From: Neobacillus sp. DY30 | GTDB taxonomy: Bacteria > Bacillota > Bacilli > Bacillales > Cytobacillaceae | Assembly: GCF_030123065.1 (NCBI RefSeq) | Contig: NZ_CP126093.1 | Coordinates: 2,794,001 to 2,858,000 of the forward strand | Reading direction: 5' to 3' | DNA length: 64,000 nt | In this document: in pieces, positions 51,310 to 60,400 of the stretch | Layout: every line of letters begins with the position of its first letter | How positions within the stretch are numbered: position 1 is the first letter of the stretch | Notes under the pieces: generated by a model | Seen by the model: only the letters and a program-made list of their open reading frames with translations | What the model was told of the DNA's origin: nothing | The model's database searches: none | Translations under genes and position numbers: made by a program

Positions 51310-51912
51310 CTAGAAAGATTTCTTCTTTTGCTCAAAAGGAAATTGAAATGTACGTAACTTTTTGGAAATGTGATAGTGAATCACAGCAAAAATTCCCCCC
51401 ATTAAATCGGAAATTAAGTCAAGGTTCGTATCTAAAAGACTCGGTTGATTCTTTATCTTTGGCTTAAAAACTTCATCTTCTATAAACTCCAATAACTCAT
51501 AAATGGTTCCCAATGCTAATGCTAGACTAAACATAAATAAAATAGTCAGTCTTTTTGGTGTTAATTTACGCTGTATAAATTGCTGGATAACCAAAAATAT
51601 CCAAAGTGTTAGTGCATATGTGCCAAAGATATGCTGAAGTCTGTCATATAAACTAGAGGTTACATACCAGTTTAAGTACTGCCCACAGTAATCGTTTAAG
51701 GTTATAGAAAGTAAGGTGGTAATCCTGATGTAAAGCGGGATCCTCCAATTTTGTTTATTTTCTAAAATCATATAAATGACCCAAAAGAGTAGATTACCCA
51801 AAGCCATTCTCATATAGTCAAAATTTTCACCTGCAATAAGTGCTGCGATACAAATGATTTGTATCAATATAAAAAGCGTATCAACAACTTTTTCTTTATA
51901 CAGTTCAGACAC
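51310..51912 (-). CDS. DUF2238/YjdF-like membrane protein
   Basis: This gene encodes 200 residues from a GTG at 51912, with five to six membrane helices. DRLQHIFGTYALTLWIF, ALGTIYELLEFIEDE and the C-terminal NLDLISDLMGGIFAVIH match the pattern of DUF2238 proteins (E. coli YjdF). The function is unknown. The start lies 24 bases after the end of the next membrane protein gene, so the two probably form an operon. Confidence 0.75.
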   Translation of the reverse strand: MSELYKEKVVDTLFILIQIICIAALIAGENFDYMRMALGNLLFWVIYMILENKQNWRIPLYIRITTLLSITLNDYCGQYLNWYVTSSLYDRLQHIFGTYALTLWIFLVIQQFIQRKLTPKRLTILFMFSLALALGTIYELLEFIEDEVFKPKIKNQPSLLDTNLDLISDLMGGIFAVIHYHISKKLRTFQFPFEQKKKSF

Positions 51913-51935
51913 CTCGGATTTTGACTATTCTACAT

Positions 51936-52211
51936 TCATATCTGTTTTCTATAGGCCAATATCGTTGTTTTCAATGAAGCATAAGAACCAATCGCTGCAT
52001 ATCCATAGAACCACCCCATAAAAATACCGGCGATAAAGTGGTGACGATGGCTTATAAAGATTGAAATGCTTAAACCAATGATAAGAGCGATTGTTGGAAC
52101 GTACTTTTTCTTTACTTTTAATAAAACTTTTATTAATTGTGTAATCAACATGACTAACGGAACTGCAATCACTGCATCCCAAAAGTTCGTATGGATTGTA
52201 GGAAAGTCCAC
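51936..52211 (-). CDS. Small membrane protein, function unknown
   Basis: This gene encodes 91 residues from a GTG at 52211, which has AGGTG seven bases upstream; an upstream ATG at 52250 would add 13 residues but lacks a site. Two to three hydrophobic helices (AVIAVPLVMLITQLIKVLL, PTIALIIGLSISIFIS, GIFMGWFYGYAAIGSYAS) and a basic VKKKY loop suggest a holin-like or accessory membrane protein. The family is not recognised. It precedes the DUF2238-like gene. Confidence 0.6.
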   Translation of the reverse strand: MDFPTIHTNFWDAVIAVPLVMLITQLIKVLLKVKKKYVPTIALIIGLSISIFISHRHHFIAGIFMGWFYGYAAIGSYASLKTTILAYRKQI

Positions 52212-52472
52212 ACCAATACACCTGCTTATCTTAAAATTCGCCAAAATCAAAAGGCGGCTAAAAATATATATTAAGATTAATATTTGCTAGGCAATATTTT
52301 TTTATAAACAATTTAATGAAAAAATTCGCCCTCTGCTTAGGTTATTCCAACTTGTACGTTCAACATTTTTGAAAGAATTTTAAAAGTTGTTCAACAAGTT
52401 AGTAAAAACCTATTGAGAATTTTAAAAAAATATAGTATTGTTTAAGAATCGGGTAGCTGTTAAATAGCTATT

Positions 52473-52486
52473 TGAAAGCGTTTTAT
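52473..52486 (+). promoter_or_regulatory. cre-like CcpA site at the arabinanase promoter
   Basis: TGAAAGCGTTTTAT matches the left half of the cre consensus fully and the right half partly. It overlaps the -35 region belonging to the TATACT box at 52504-52509, so binding would block transcription in rich sugar. Confidence 0.5.
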
Positions 52487-52487
52487 C

Positions 52488-52503
52488 GGTTGTAAGTACA
52501 ACT
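52488..52503 (+). promoter_or_regulatory. AraR-like operator at the arabinanase promoter
   Basis: GTTGTAAGTACAAC is an inverted repeat with core TTGTA/TACAA. Aligned with the AraR consensus ATTTGTACGTACAAAT it matches at 12 of 16 places. It lies directly before the TATACT at 52504-52509, between the promoter boxes, which suits repression lifted by arabinose. Confidence 0.6.
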
Positions 52504-52718
52504 ATACTATTAAATAAAGGGGGATTAGTATAAGTTAAAAGGTCTATTATAAGTGGTACGTATATTTACGCATCTATGAATCTACATAATAAATATATCT
52601 CTCACTAACTTAAATGACTTCAGTATTCAGAATATTGGCTAAAACTTACTATAGGTACTAGGAAATAGGTGTGAGTGGATAGAGAAATCAAAATGGTTGG
52701 TAACATAGGAGGAGAAAA

Positions 52719-55295
52719 GTGAAAATTCATTTTAAAAAATTGCTATTTATTTCTCTCGTATTGCTGTTGTTAATTCCAAGCGGTGTACTGGGCAACGAGC
52801 AAACCAGTAACACTAGTAACGCTGAACCACTTGAGTTTCGAAATGCTTCGGTTCATGACCCTTCTATTATCAAAGATCCCAAAACGGGGACTTACTATGT
52901 GTATGGTTCTCACATTGATGGTGCAAAATCAACAGACTTAGTAAATTGGGATCGATTTACGAATGGCTATACCACCCCAAATAATAAAGTGTACGGTGAT
53001 TTGTCCGCAAACCTGGCTGAATCCTTTAAATGGGCTGGAGAAAATGATTCAGACTCAAGAGGCGGCTATGCCGTTTGGGCTCCGGATATTTTTTGGAATA
53101 AACATTATGTAAATGAAGATGGTACGAAGGGTGCCTACATGATTTACTACAGTGTGTCTTCCACGTATATCCGATCTGCCATCGGGATAGCAGTATCAAA
53201 AAATATTGAAGGACCGTTCAAATATGTCGACACCATTATGTATTCAGGATTTACCAACAAGGAAGTTTATGATCGAAACAGTAAGGTGAATAAGCACTGG
53301 AAAAATACGAATATCGCAGCTCTTATTGAAAATGGTGTGATTGATGACGTTAATCCAGATTGGTTTACGGTAAATGGAGAATACAATAATAAACTCTACA
53401 CCAACGCCATTGATGCCAACATTCTTCAGGCTAAGAATAATAAGTTATATATGACTTACGGCTCGTGGTCTGGCGGTACCTATATTTTAGAATTAGATAA
53501 GAAAACAGGATTGCCAAAGTATCCGGGTAAAGACGGAAAAACAGAAGACGGCCGAATGATTGACCGATATTTCGGGACTAAAATTGCTTCAGGCTACGGA
53601 CGTTCTGCTGAAGGAACGTATGCTGTATATGATAAGGAAACAGGCTATTATTATCTATACATCACGTATGGCGGTTTAGCCTCTGACGGCGGATATCAGA
53701 TGAGACAATTTAGATCAAAGAATCCTGATGGTCCATATGTAGACGCAAAAGGAAATCCTGCTGTATTCCCAGAGTCCTTTGATATCGGGGTAGGGAACTT
53801 CCCAAGTAATAAGGATCATAAAGATATCGGGAATAAAATGATTGGTAACTTCTTATTTAAAAGAGATCTTGGCGAAGCGGGCACAGGAATTGGTACAGGA
53901 TATCTTTCACCAGGGCATAATTCTTATCTCATTGATGCAGAACTAGGTAAGGAGTTTATTGTTACTCATACTCGTTTCCCGCAGCAAGGGGAAATGCATG
54001 AAGTTCGTGTACATCAAACATTTAAGAACCGTGATCAGTGGCCAGTACCAACACCGTACCGCTATGCGGGTGAAACCATTAAAAAGGTGTCCGAAGGTGA
54101 TGTAACGGGTGATTATAAATACATTAATCATGGAAAAGAAATCACTGGCGGCTTAACCGAGTCAACATGGGTGAAATTGAACAGTGATCACACCGTATCT
54201 GGAGCCGTAACAGGAACATGGAAGCTTTACGGGAATTACAAAGCAGAGTTAACCATTGATGGTGAAGGTACGTATGATGGTGTATTTATCCGCCAATATG
54301 ACCCTACTTCGGAACAGTGGGTGATGACGTTTAGTGCCATGTCGAATGAAGGAATTGTCATTTGGGGAAGTCATGTGGATGCTTCTTCAGATGAAGAATT
54401 GGTACAGGCAATCAAACAAGAATTAAGTACTAGTTTCCCATCTAGTGTAATTAGTAATTTGACGCTGCCAACTGTTGCTACAAGAGGGGCGCAAATTACT
54501 TGGGAATCTTCTAATCCTGAGGCAGTGTCTGTTGATGGAGTTGTCACACGACCAAGTTCAGATAGTGAAGATGCGGTAGTAGATTTAACCGCGACGATTC
54601 AATTAGGTGATGCTAAGGAAACATTGTCCGTAACCGTTACTGTGCTTAAAAAGGAAGCAGGAGGCTTATCAGCTCTCTATGACTTTAACGATGGTCTTAA
54701 AGACGCTTCTGGAAAAAAAGCTGACGCAGTCGTGACAGGAGACCGCTTAAATAATACCGGCGGACAAATTACGTTCGCAGAAGGTAAAGTGGGTCAAGCC
54801 GCTAAATTTGACGGGAATTCTGGACTGCGTTTAGCAAACGGCTTAATTACGGGTGATACTTACACGGTATCCTTGTGGTTAAAGCCTGAACAAATTACTG
54901 AATTTACAACCTCTTTCTTTGGGGCAGAAACAGCGAACAATTGGATTAGTGTCGTCCCTAAAACAGGATGGGGCAATACGATGGTATGGTCACACAATGG
55001 CGACCAGTGGTATGACGCTGTAACAAACAGGGTTATACCTACAGGTGAGTGGTCACACCTTGCTTTAACGGTCAATGAAGGAAAAGCTGTTTTTTATATC
55101 AATGGTGAAGCTAAATACACAGGTGAAAACTTCCCGAATGTATTTACCTCCATTGATGCTGAATTTGGGTTAGGTGTTAACTACTGGGATATTCCTTTTA
55201 AAGGATTAATGGATGAAGTGCGTGTATATGATGGATTAGCCCTTCCGGCAGATCAAGTATTGTCCCTTTACCAAAATCCTAGTCAAACTGAATAG
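52719..55295 (+). CDS. Secreted GH43 arabinan endo-1,5-alpha-L-arabinosidase with LamG domain
   Basis: This gene encodes 858 residues from a GTG that follows AGGAGGAGAAAA. A signal peptide (residues 1-25) ends near VLG. The GH43 five-blade domain spans about residues 38-450: the catalytic base Asp47 is in VHDPSIIKDPKTGTYYVYGS, and APDIFWN and SAEGTYAVYDKETGYYYLY are conserved. A small beta-barrel domain (about 460-550) follows, as in Bacillus extracellular arabinanases. Then comes an Ig-like segment (about 560-640) and a LamG-type jelly-roll (650-855), which may bind sugar chains. It should cut pectic arabinan outside the cell. AraR- and cre-like sites upstream fit this use. Confidence 0.9.
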   Translation: MKIHFKKLLFISLVLLLLIPSGVLGNEQTSNTSNAEPLEFRNASVHDPSIIKDPKTGTYYVYGSHIDGAKSTDLVNWDRFTNGYTTPNNKVYGDLSANLAESFKWAGENDSDSRGGYAVWAPDIFWNKHYVNEDGTKGAYMIYYSVSSTYIRSAIGIAVSKNIEGPFKYVDTIMYSGFTNKEVYDRNSKVNKHWKNTNIAALIENGVIDDVNPDWFTVNGEYNNKLYTNAIDANILQAKNNKLYMTYGSWSGGTYILELDKKTGLPKYPGKDGKTEDGRMIDRYFGTKIASGYGRSAEGTYAVYDKETGYYYLYITYGGLASDGGYQMRQFRSKNPDGPYVDAKGNPAVFPESFDIGVGNFPSNKDHKDIGNKMIGNFLFKRDLGEAGTGIGTGYLSPGHNSYLIDAELGKEFIVTHTRFPQQGEMHEVRVHQTFKNRDQWPVPTPYRYAGETIKKVSEGDVTGDYKYINHGKEITGGLTESTWVKLNSDHTVSGAVTGTWKLYGNYKAELTIDGEGTYDGVFIRQYDPTSEQWVMTFSAMSNEGIVIWGSHVDASSDEELVQAIKQELSTSFPSSVISNLTLPTVATRGAQITWESSNPEAVSVDGVVTRPSSDSEDAVVDLTATIQLGDAKETLSVTVTVLKKEAGGLSALYDFNDGLKDASGKKADAVVTGDRLNNTGGQITFAEGKVGQAAKFDGNSGLRLANGLITGDTYTVSLWLKPEQITEFTTSFFGAETANNWISVVPKTGWGNTMVWSHNGDQWYDAVTNRVIPTGEWSHLALTVNEGKAVFYINGEAKYTGENFPNVFTSIDAEFGLGVNYWDIPFKGLMDEVRVYDGLALPADQVLSLYQNPSQTE

Positions 55296-55309
55296 AAATT
55301 TGATCAATT

Positions 55310-55341
55310 AAGGGTGATACATTTTTTGTATCACCTTTTTG
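55310..55341 (+). terminator. Terminator after the arabinanase gene
   Basis: AGGGTGATAC and GTATCACCTT pair around a T-rich loop and are followed by TTTTT. Confidence 0.82.
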
Positions 55342-55372
55342 GGCTGGTTGAAATTGCTGAATGAGGTGGAAG

Positions 55373-55477
55373 TGTACATTTTCTACGGAAAAGTGTACAT
55401 TTTCAACGAAAAAGTGTACAGCTTTTACAAAAAAGCGTACAGTTCCTACAAAAAACCATACAGCTTTTACAAATAAT
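55373..55477 (+). repeat. Five tandem 21-bp repeats
   Basis: Units start at 55373, 55394, 55415, 55436 and 55457, exactly 21 bases apart. Each begins with TGTACA or a one-base variant (CGTACA, CATACA) and goes on with TTTT, C/TTAC and an A-run. A 21-base step equals two helical turns, so all copies face the same side of the DNA. They lie about 90 bases before the efflux gene. Confidence 0.88.
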
Positions 55478-55569
55478 TCGGCATTAATCTGCTCTAGAAC
55501 ATTTCGGTGGTATTTAGAAGGAAAACAATGTAATCTGTAACAGTATATTTTTTATGAGGAGTTGGATGA

Positions 55570-57012
55570 ATGAAGAGTTCAGAGAATAAGCAATCATTAA
55601 TCGTAGGCCTTTTGTTAGCTGGGGCTTTTATTGCGATTTTGAATCAAACGTTAATGATAACAGCAATCCCTCCAATCATGGATGAAATGAGCGTTACTGC
55701 AAATAGTGCACAATGGCTGACCACAGTCTTTATGTTGGTAAATGGGATTATGATTCCAATCAGTGCCTTTTTATTAGAAAAATTTACCACAAGACAGCTA
55801 TTTATCTCTGCAATGAGTGTTTTTGCATTAGGAACGGTTGTCAGTGGGATCGCCCCCAATTTTGAAATTCTTCTTGCAGGAAGGGTCATTCAGTCTGTAG
55901 GGGCGGGAGTCATGCTGCCATTAATGACCACCGTATTCTTACTCATCTTCCCGGTGAATAAACGTGGTGCCGCAATGGGTCTTGTTGGACTTGTGATTTC
56001 CTTTGCACCAGCCATCGGACCAGCATTATCCGGATGGGTGACATCTAATTTTTCATGGAGAGTGTTATTTTTTATTATTTTGCCTATTGCTCTTATCGAT
56101 ATTGTTGTCGCATTCTTTTTCTTGAAAAATGTCACAGAGATTTCGAAGCCAAAAGTGGATGTTATTTCAATCTTATTATCGTCATTCGGTTTTGGCGGCC
56201 TGCTTTATGGATTTACGAGTGCAGGAAATTACGGCTGGACGCATCCTGCAACCATCCTATCACTTACAATTGGCGGTGTATCACTGATCGTATTTATTTT
56301 CCGCCAATTAAGACTGAAACATCCGATGTTGGAATTTCGTGTTTTTACGTTTTCGATATTCCCTTTTTCCGTAGCAATTGGAATGATCAGCTTTATGGGC
56401 TTAATTGGCGCAGAAACCATCATCCCGCTGTTTATGCAGAATATGAGAGAGTTTTCTGCCTTTGAGGCAGGGCTTGCTTTATTACCTGGTGCAGTGATTA
56501 GCGGGATTATGTCCCCAATTGTTGGAAGAATATTTGATAAAGTCGGTGCAAGGTGGCTTGTGATGGTTGGATTGACTATCATGACTGCTGCTTCATTTGC
56601 TTTTACGACTTTAAGTCCGTCGACCACGTTGACATATATTACTGTGCTCTATGGAGTCCGAATGTTTGGACTTTCGATGGTCATGATGCCTGTTCCAACG
56701 GCCGCCTTGAATCAGTTGCCAAAACGATTAATTCCCCATGGAGCCGCCATGGATAATACGATGAAAATGATTGCCGCTTCGGTAGGAACTGCAATCCTTG
56801 TAACCGTTATGACAACAACAGCGGAAACAGCACAACAGCGACCGGACATTGCCTATCCGGACATACATGGAGCGAACATCGCTTTTATGGTCGTATCTAT
56901 TCTTTCTTTAATCGGATTGGTTCTTACCTTTTTCATTAAGCATAAATCCCTGCCAAAGGGTGAATCAGAAGGAAAAAAACAAAAAAATGTAGAAGTGAAA
57001 TTTCAGGAGTAG
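55570..57012 (+). CDS. DHA2-type MFS multidrug efflux transporter
   Basis: This gene encodes 480 residues with about 14 membrane helices, as in the EmrB/QacA (DHA2) group. LNQTLMITAIPPIMDEM near residue 25 is motif D1 of the group, GRVIQSVGAGVMLPLMTTV is motif B, and SFAPAIGPALSGWVTSNFSWR is motif C of drug:proton antiporters. ATG at 55570 follows GAGGAGTTGG. No regulator gene lies next to it; the 21-bp repeats upstream may be control sites. Confidence 0.9.
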   Translation: MKSSENKQSLIVGLLLAGAFIAILNQTLMITAIPPIMDEMSVTANSAQWLTTVFMLVNGIMIPISAFLLEKFTTRQLFISAMSVFALGTVVSGIAPNFEILLAGRVIQSVGAGVMLPLMTTVFLLIFPVNKRGAAMGLVGLVISFAPAIGPALSGWVTSNFSWRVLFFIILPIALIDIVVAFFFLKNVTEISKPKVDVISILLSSFGFGGLLYGFTSAGNYGWTHPATILSLTIGGVSLIVFIFRQLRLKHPMLEFRVFTFSIFPFSVAIGMISFMGLIGAETIIPLFMQNMREFSAFEAGLALLPGAVISGIMSPIVGRIFDKVGARWLVMVGLTIMTAASFAFTTLSPSTTLTYITVLYGVRMFGLSMVMMPVPTAALNQLPKRLIPHGAAMDNTMKMIAASVGTAILVTVMTTTAETAQQRPDIAYPDIHGANIAFMVVSILSLIGLVLTFFIKHKSLPKGESEGKKQKNVEVKFQE

Positions 57013-57026
57013 CAGCTGAGATTTCC

Positions 57027-57062
57027 AAAAACGTTCCTTACATTTGTAAGGGGCGTTTTTTA
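57027..57062 (+). terminator. Terminator after the efflux gene
   Basis: AAAAACG with CCTTAC pairs with GTAAGG and CGTTTTT around an ATTT loop; the T-run is part of the right arm. Confidence 0.82.
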
Positions 57063-57415
57063 TTTTAGCGAACAGCTATATTACTCCAAGTTGATTATCC
57101 TCAATTCTAGTAAATTCTATAATCTAGGAGGAAGGTTATGGGAAATTGTTCTCGTTTAAGAATGAATAATAAATAGTATTATAGGGGTGTAGAATTGGAA
57201 ATTTTGTTTATAAATGTAAATATTATTAATGATATGTATAAAGCGAGTAAAGTTTTCGTTAAATAGAACGAAACTAAAAGGAGAAATGGTAAGTTAGAAG
57301 TATATTTGTGGTACTTCCCTACTTAAGAAAGGAGGTAAAATTCATAGATTAGGAAAATTATTTGGGGGTACTACTTTTATAGATTTACTTTAATAGATTT
57401 AGAGGAGGGATACTC
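57063..57415. other. Leader region with repeated ribosome sites before the nuclease/nucleotidase gene
   Basis: This 353-base gap has three ribosome-site-like strings that do not lead to a real gene: AGGAGGAAGGTT before a 12-codon frame (ATG at 57138), AAAGGAG before a 3-codon frame (57286), and AAAGGAGG at 57329 with no start codon. AGTTTTCGTT (57251) and AACGAAACT (57267) form an inverted repeat. The true site is AGAGGAGGG just before 57416. Confidence 0.5.
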
Positions 57416-60400
57416 ATGAAGAAGCTTAGAAAACAGTTTTTTGCTTTAACAACAATCTTGGTCATGTTGATAGGGATGGTTCTCCCTTATCGGGCACAGG
57501 CTGCTGAACCAATTACGGTTGCAGAAGCAATTGCAAATAATACTGGAACAGCAACCGTTGCAGGTTACATAGTCGCTCATACTACGAATGGGCCAACATA
57601 TAACTTTACCGGTCCATTCGTGGATGATTTTAACTTTGCGATTGCTGATTCACCGACAGAAACGGATAAATCAAAAATACTTCCAGTGCAGCTTCCTAGT
57701 AGTTTCCGTACGACATTCGGTTTAAAGTCTAACCCTTCAAATATTGGAAAAAAAGTGGTCATTACAGGTCCACTTCAAGCCTATTTTACAGTACCTGGTT
57801 TAAGATCTCCAACAGCCATTACCTTTGACGGCACAACAACGCCCCCAGGAGAAGACCCTATAGATGGCATATCAGGACTAAAAATTCGCGACATCCAAGG
57901 TCAATCTCACACTTCACCTTATAAAGATAAAAATGTAGTAGATGTAGCCGGGGTAGTAACGTATGTCGCAGACGGCAGCAATTTCTACATGCAAGATCCT
58001 AATCCAGATGACACTACACAAACTTCGGAAGGTATTCTCGTATACAAGCCATCGCATGGTGTTGCTGTAGGTGATAGTGTAACCGTTTCAGGCCTTGTAA
58101 AAGAGTGGGTTCTAGACGGTTACGCCGAAAAGCTCCAAACCGATTTAGCGATGACAGAAATCAATGCTCAATCCGGTAAAATTACTAAGGTTTCTAGTGG
58201 AAATGAACTTCCGACTCCACTTGTAATCGGTAAGGATGTGATTCCACCGTCTTCAGTCATTGATAACGATCAATTCGGGACATTTGATCCTTTAGAAGAC
58301 GGCATTGATTTTTATGAAAGCCTAGAAGGAATGCTTGTGACCCTAGAAAATCCAACGGTAACAGGACCGCAGAAATACGGGGAAGTGCCTGTTATTTTGG
58401 GTCAAGTGGATGGGAAAGCATATACAAAAGAAGGAACACCACTATTAACAAAAGAAAATCAAAATCCAGAGAAGATGCTTCTACAGCTGGACGATCGCAA
58501 CTTTGTAACCAAAGCGGGTGACTCTTTTAATGGAAATGTCACCGGTGTGGTTAGCTATACATTTAGTAACTTTAAGATTCTAGCAAAAGCAGCAGATTTA
58601 CCAGAGTTAGTGGAACGTGAAAGAACGAATGAAGTAACGACGATTCAAAAAGAAGAAGATAAATTAACCATCGCAGGCTATAATATCGAAAACTTTGTAG
58701 CAACAGATACTGCGAAACGCGATAAGCTCGCAAAATCAATGGTCGAGAATTTAGGTTCTCCAGATATCATTGGTCTTGTAGAGGTTCTTGATGAAAGTGG
58801 AGAAACCAATAATGGTGTGGTCAAAGCGGATGCTAACTACAAAGCATTAAGTGATGCCATCCAAGGTTTTGGCGGACCAGCCTATGCTTGGACAGAAATT
58901 GCTCCTGAGAACGGTAAGGATGGCGGCGTGCCAGGAGGAAATATCCGTGTAGGATATCTATACAATCCTGATCGTGTGACGCTAAACGAGGCACCAAAGG
59001 GAAATGCCACAAGTGCAGTTGCGTATGAAAATGGTTCTTTAACATTAAATCCTGGCCGCATTGATCCAACAAATGCTGCATTCAACAGCAGCCGTAAGCC
59101 GCTTGCAGCGGAATTTACCTTCCAAGGAGAAGAAGTTATTGTCATAAACAATCACTTCAACTCAAAAGGTGGAGATCAGCCTTTATTTGGAAAAAACCAG
59201 CCGCCGTACCTTGAAAGTGAAGCGCAGCGTGTGCAAATTGCAACCATTGTGAATAACTTTGTTTCTGACATAAAAGAAAAGAATGAAGACGCCAATGTAG
59301 TGGTATTAGGCGACTTAAACGATTTTGAGTTTTCCGCACCTCTAGCAGCATTAAAAGGTGATGACTTAACGAACTTAGTTGAAACACTGCCTGCTTCTGA
59401 AAGATACACATATAACTATCAAGGAAATGCACAAGTGCTAGACCATATTCTAGTATCTAATAACTTAGCAGAGGCAGCTACATTAGATATCGTAAACTTT
59501 AACTCTCCGTATATGGAAGAACATGGACGTGCAAGTGACCATGATGCACTAGTGGCTCAATTAGATTTAGCAGCAGAAGAAGGACCATTTTCGCTGTCGC
59601 TTCTTCATACAAATGATACACATGCCTATGTAGAGCAATTCCCTCGACTTATCACAGCTGTGAACGAGTTGCGTTCCCAGAAGGAAAACAGCCTGTTGTT
59701 AAACGCAGGGGATGTATTCTCAGGGACTTTATATTTCAGACAATATTCAGGTCTAGCAGACTTGTATTTTATGAATCAATTAGGGTTTGATGCGATGACA
59801 CTCGGAAATCATGAGTTTGATAAGGATTCGGCGACGCTGGCCAACTTCATTAAGCAGGCAAAGTTCCCAATCGTGTCTTCCAACGTAAATATGGCAGATG
59901 ATGCTGAACTAGGACCAATATTTAATACCTCAATCGGTGGAAGTAATGAACAAGGAGAAATCTTCACGGCGATTATTAAAGAAGTGGATGGAGAAAAGGT
60001 AGGAATCTTCGGATTAACTACGGAAGATACAGCGTTCTTAGCGAATCCTGAAGATAATATTGTGTTTGAAGATGCCGTTGAAAAAGCAAATGAAACAATT
60101 GATAGACTTGAAGCACGAGGTGTAGACAAAATTATTGCTTTATCCCACTTAGGCTACCAGCCAGATTTAGATTTAGCTGAAAAGGTAGACGGCATTGACG
60201 TAATTGTTGGCGGACATTCCCATACAAAACTAGATGCCCCTGTTGTTGTCGAAAAAGAGGAGCCGACATTAATCGTCCAAGCCAATGAGTATTTAAAATA
60301 CCTTGGTGTTCTTGATGTAACGTTTGATGAAAATGGGGTAATAGCGAATTACTCTGGAGAATTAAAGGATTTAAGTAAGTATACAGAGGACGCAGCTGCA

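Larger units (their letters stand above)
52212..52718. other. Regulatory gap before the arabinanase gene
   Basis: This gap of about 500 bases holds a cre-like site, an AraR-like operator and a -10 box (listed separately), then a leader of about 200 AT-rich bases without a convincing frame. Confidence 0.6.
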
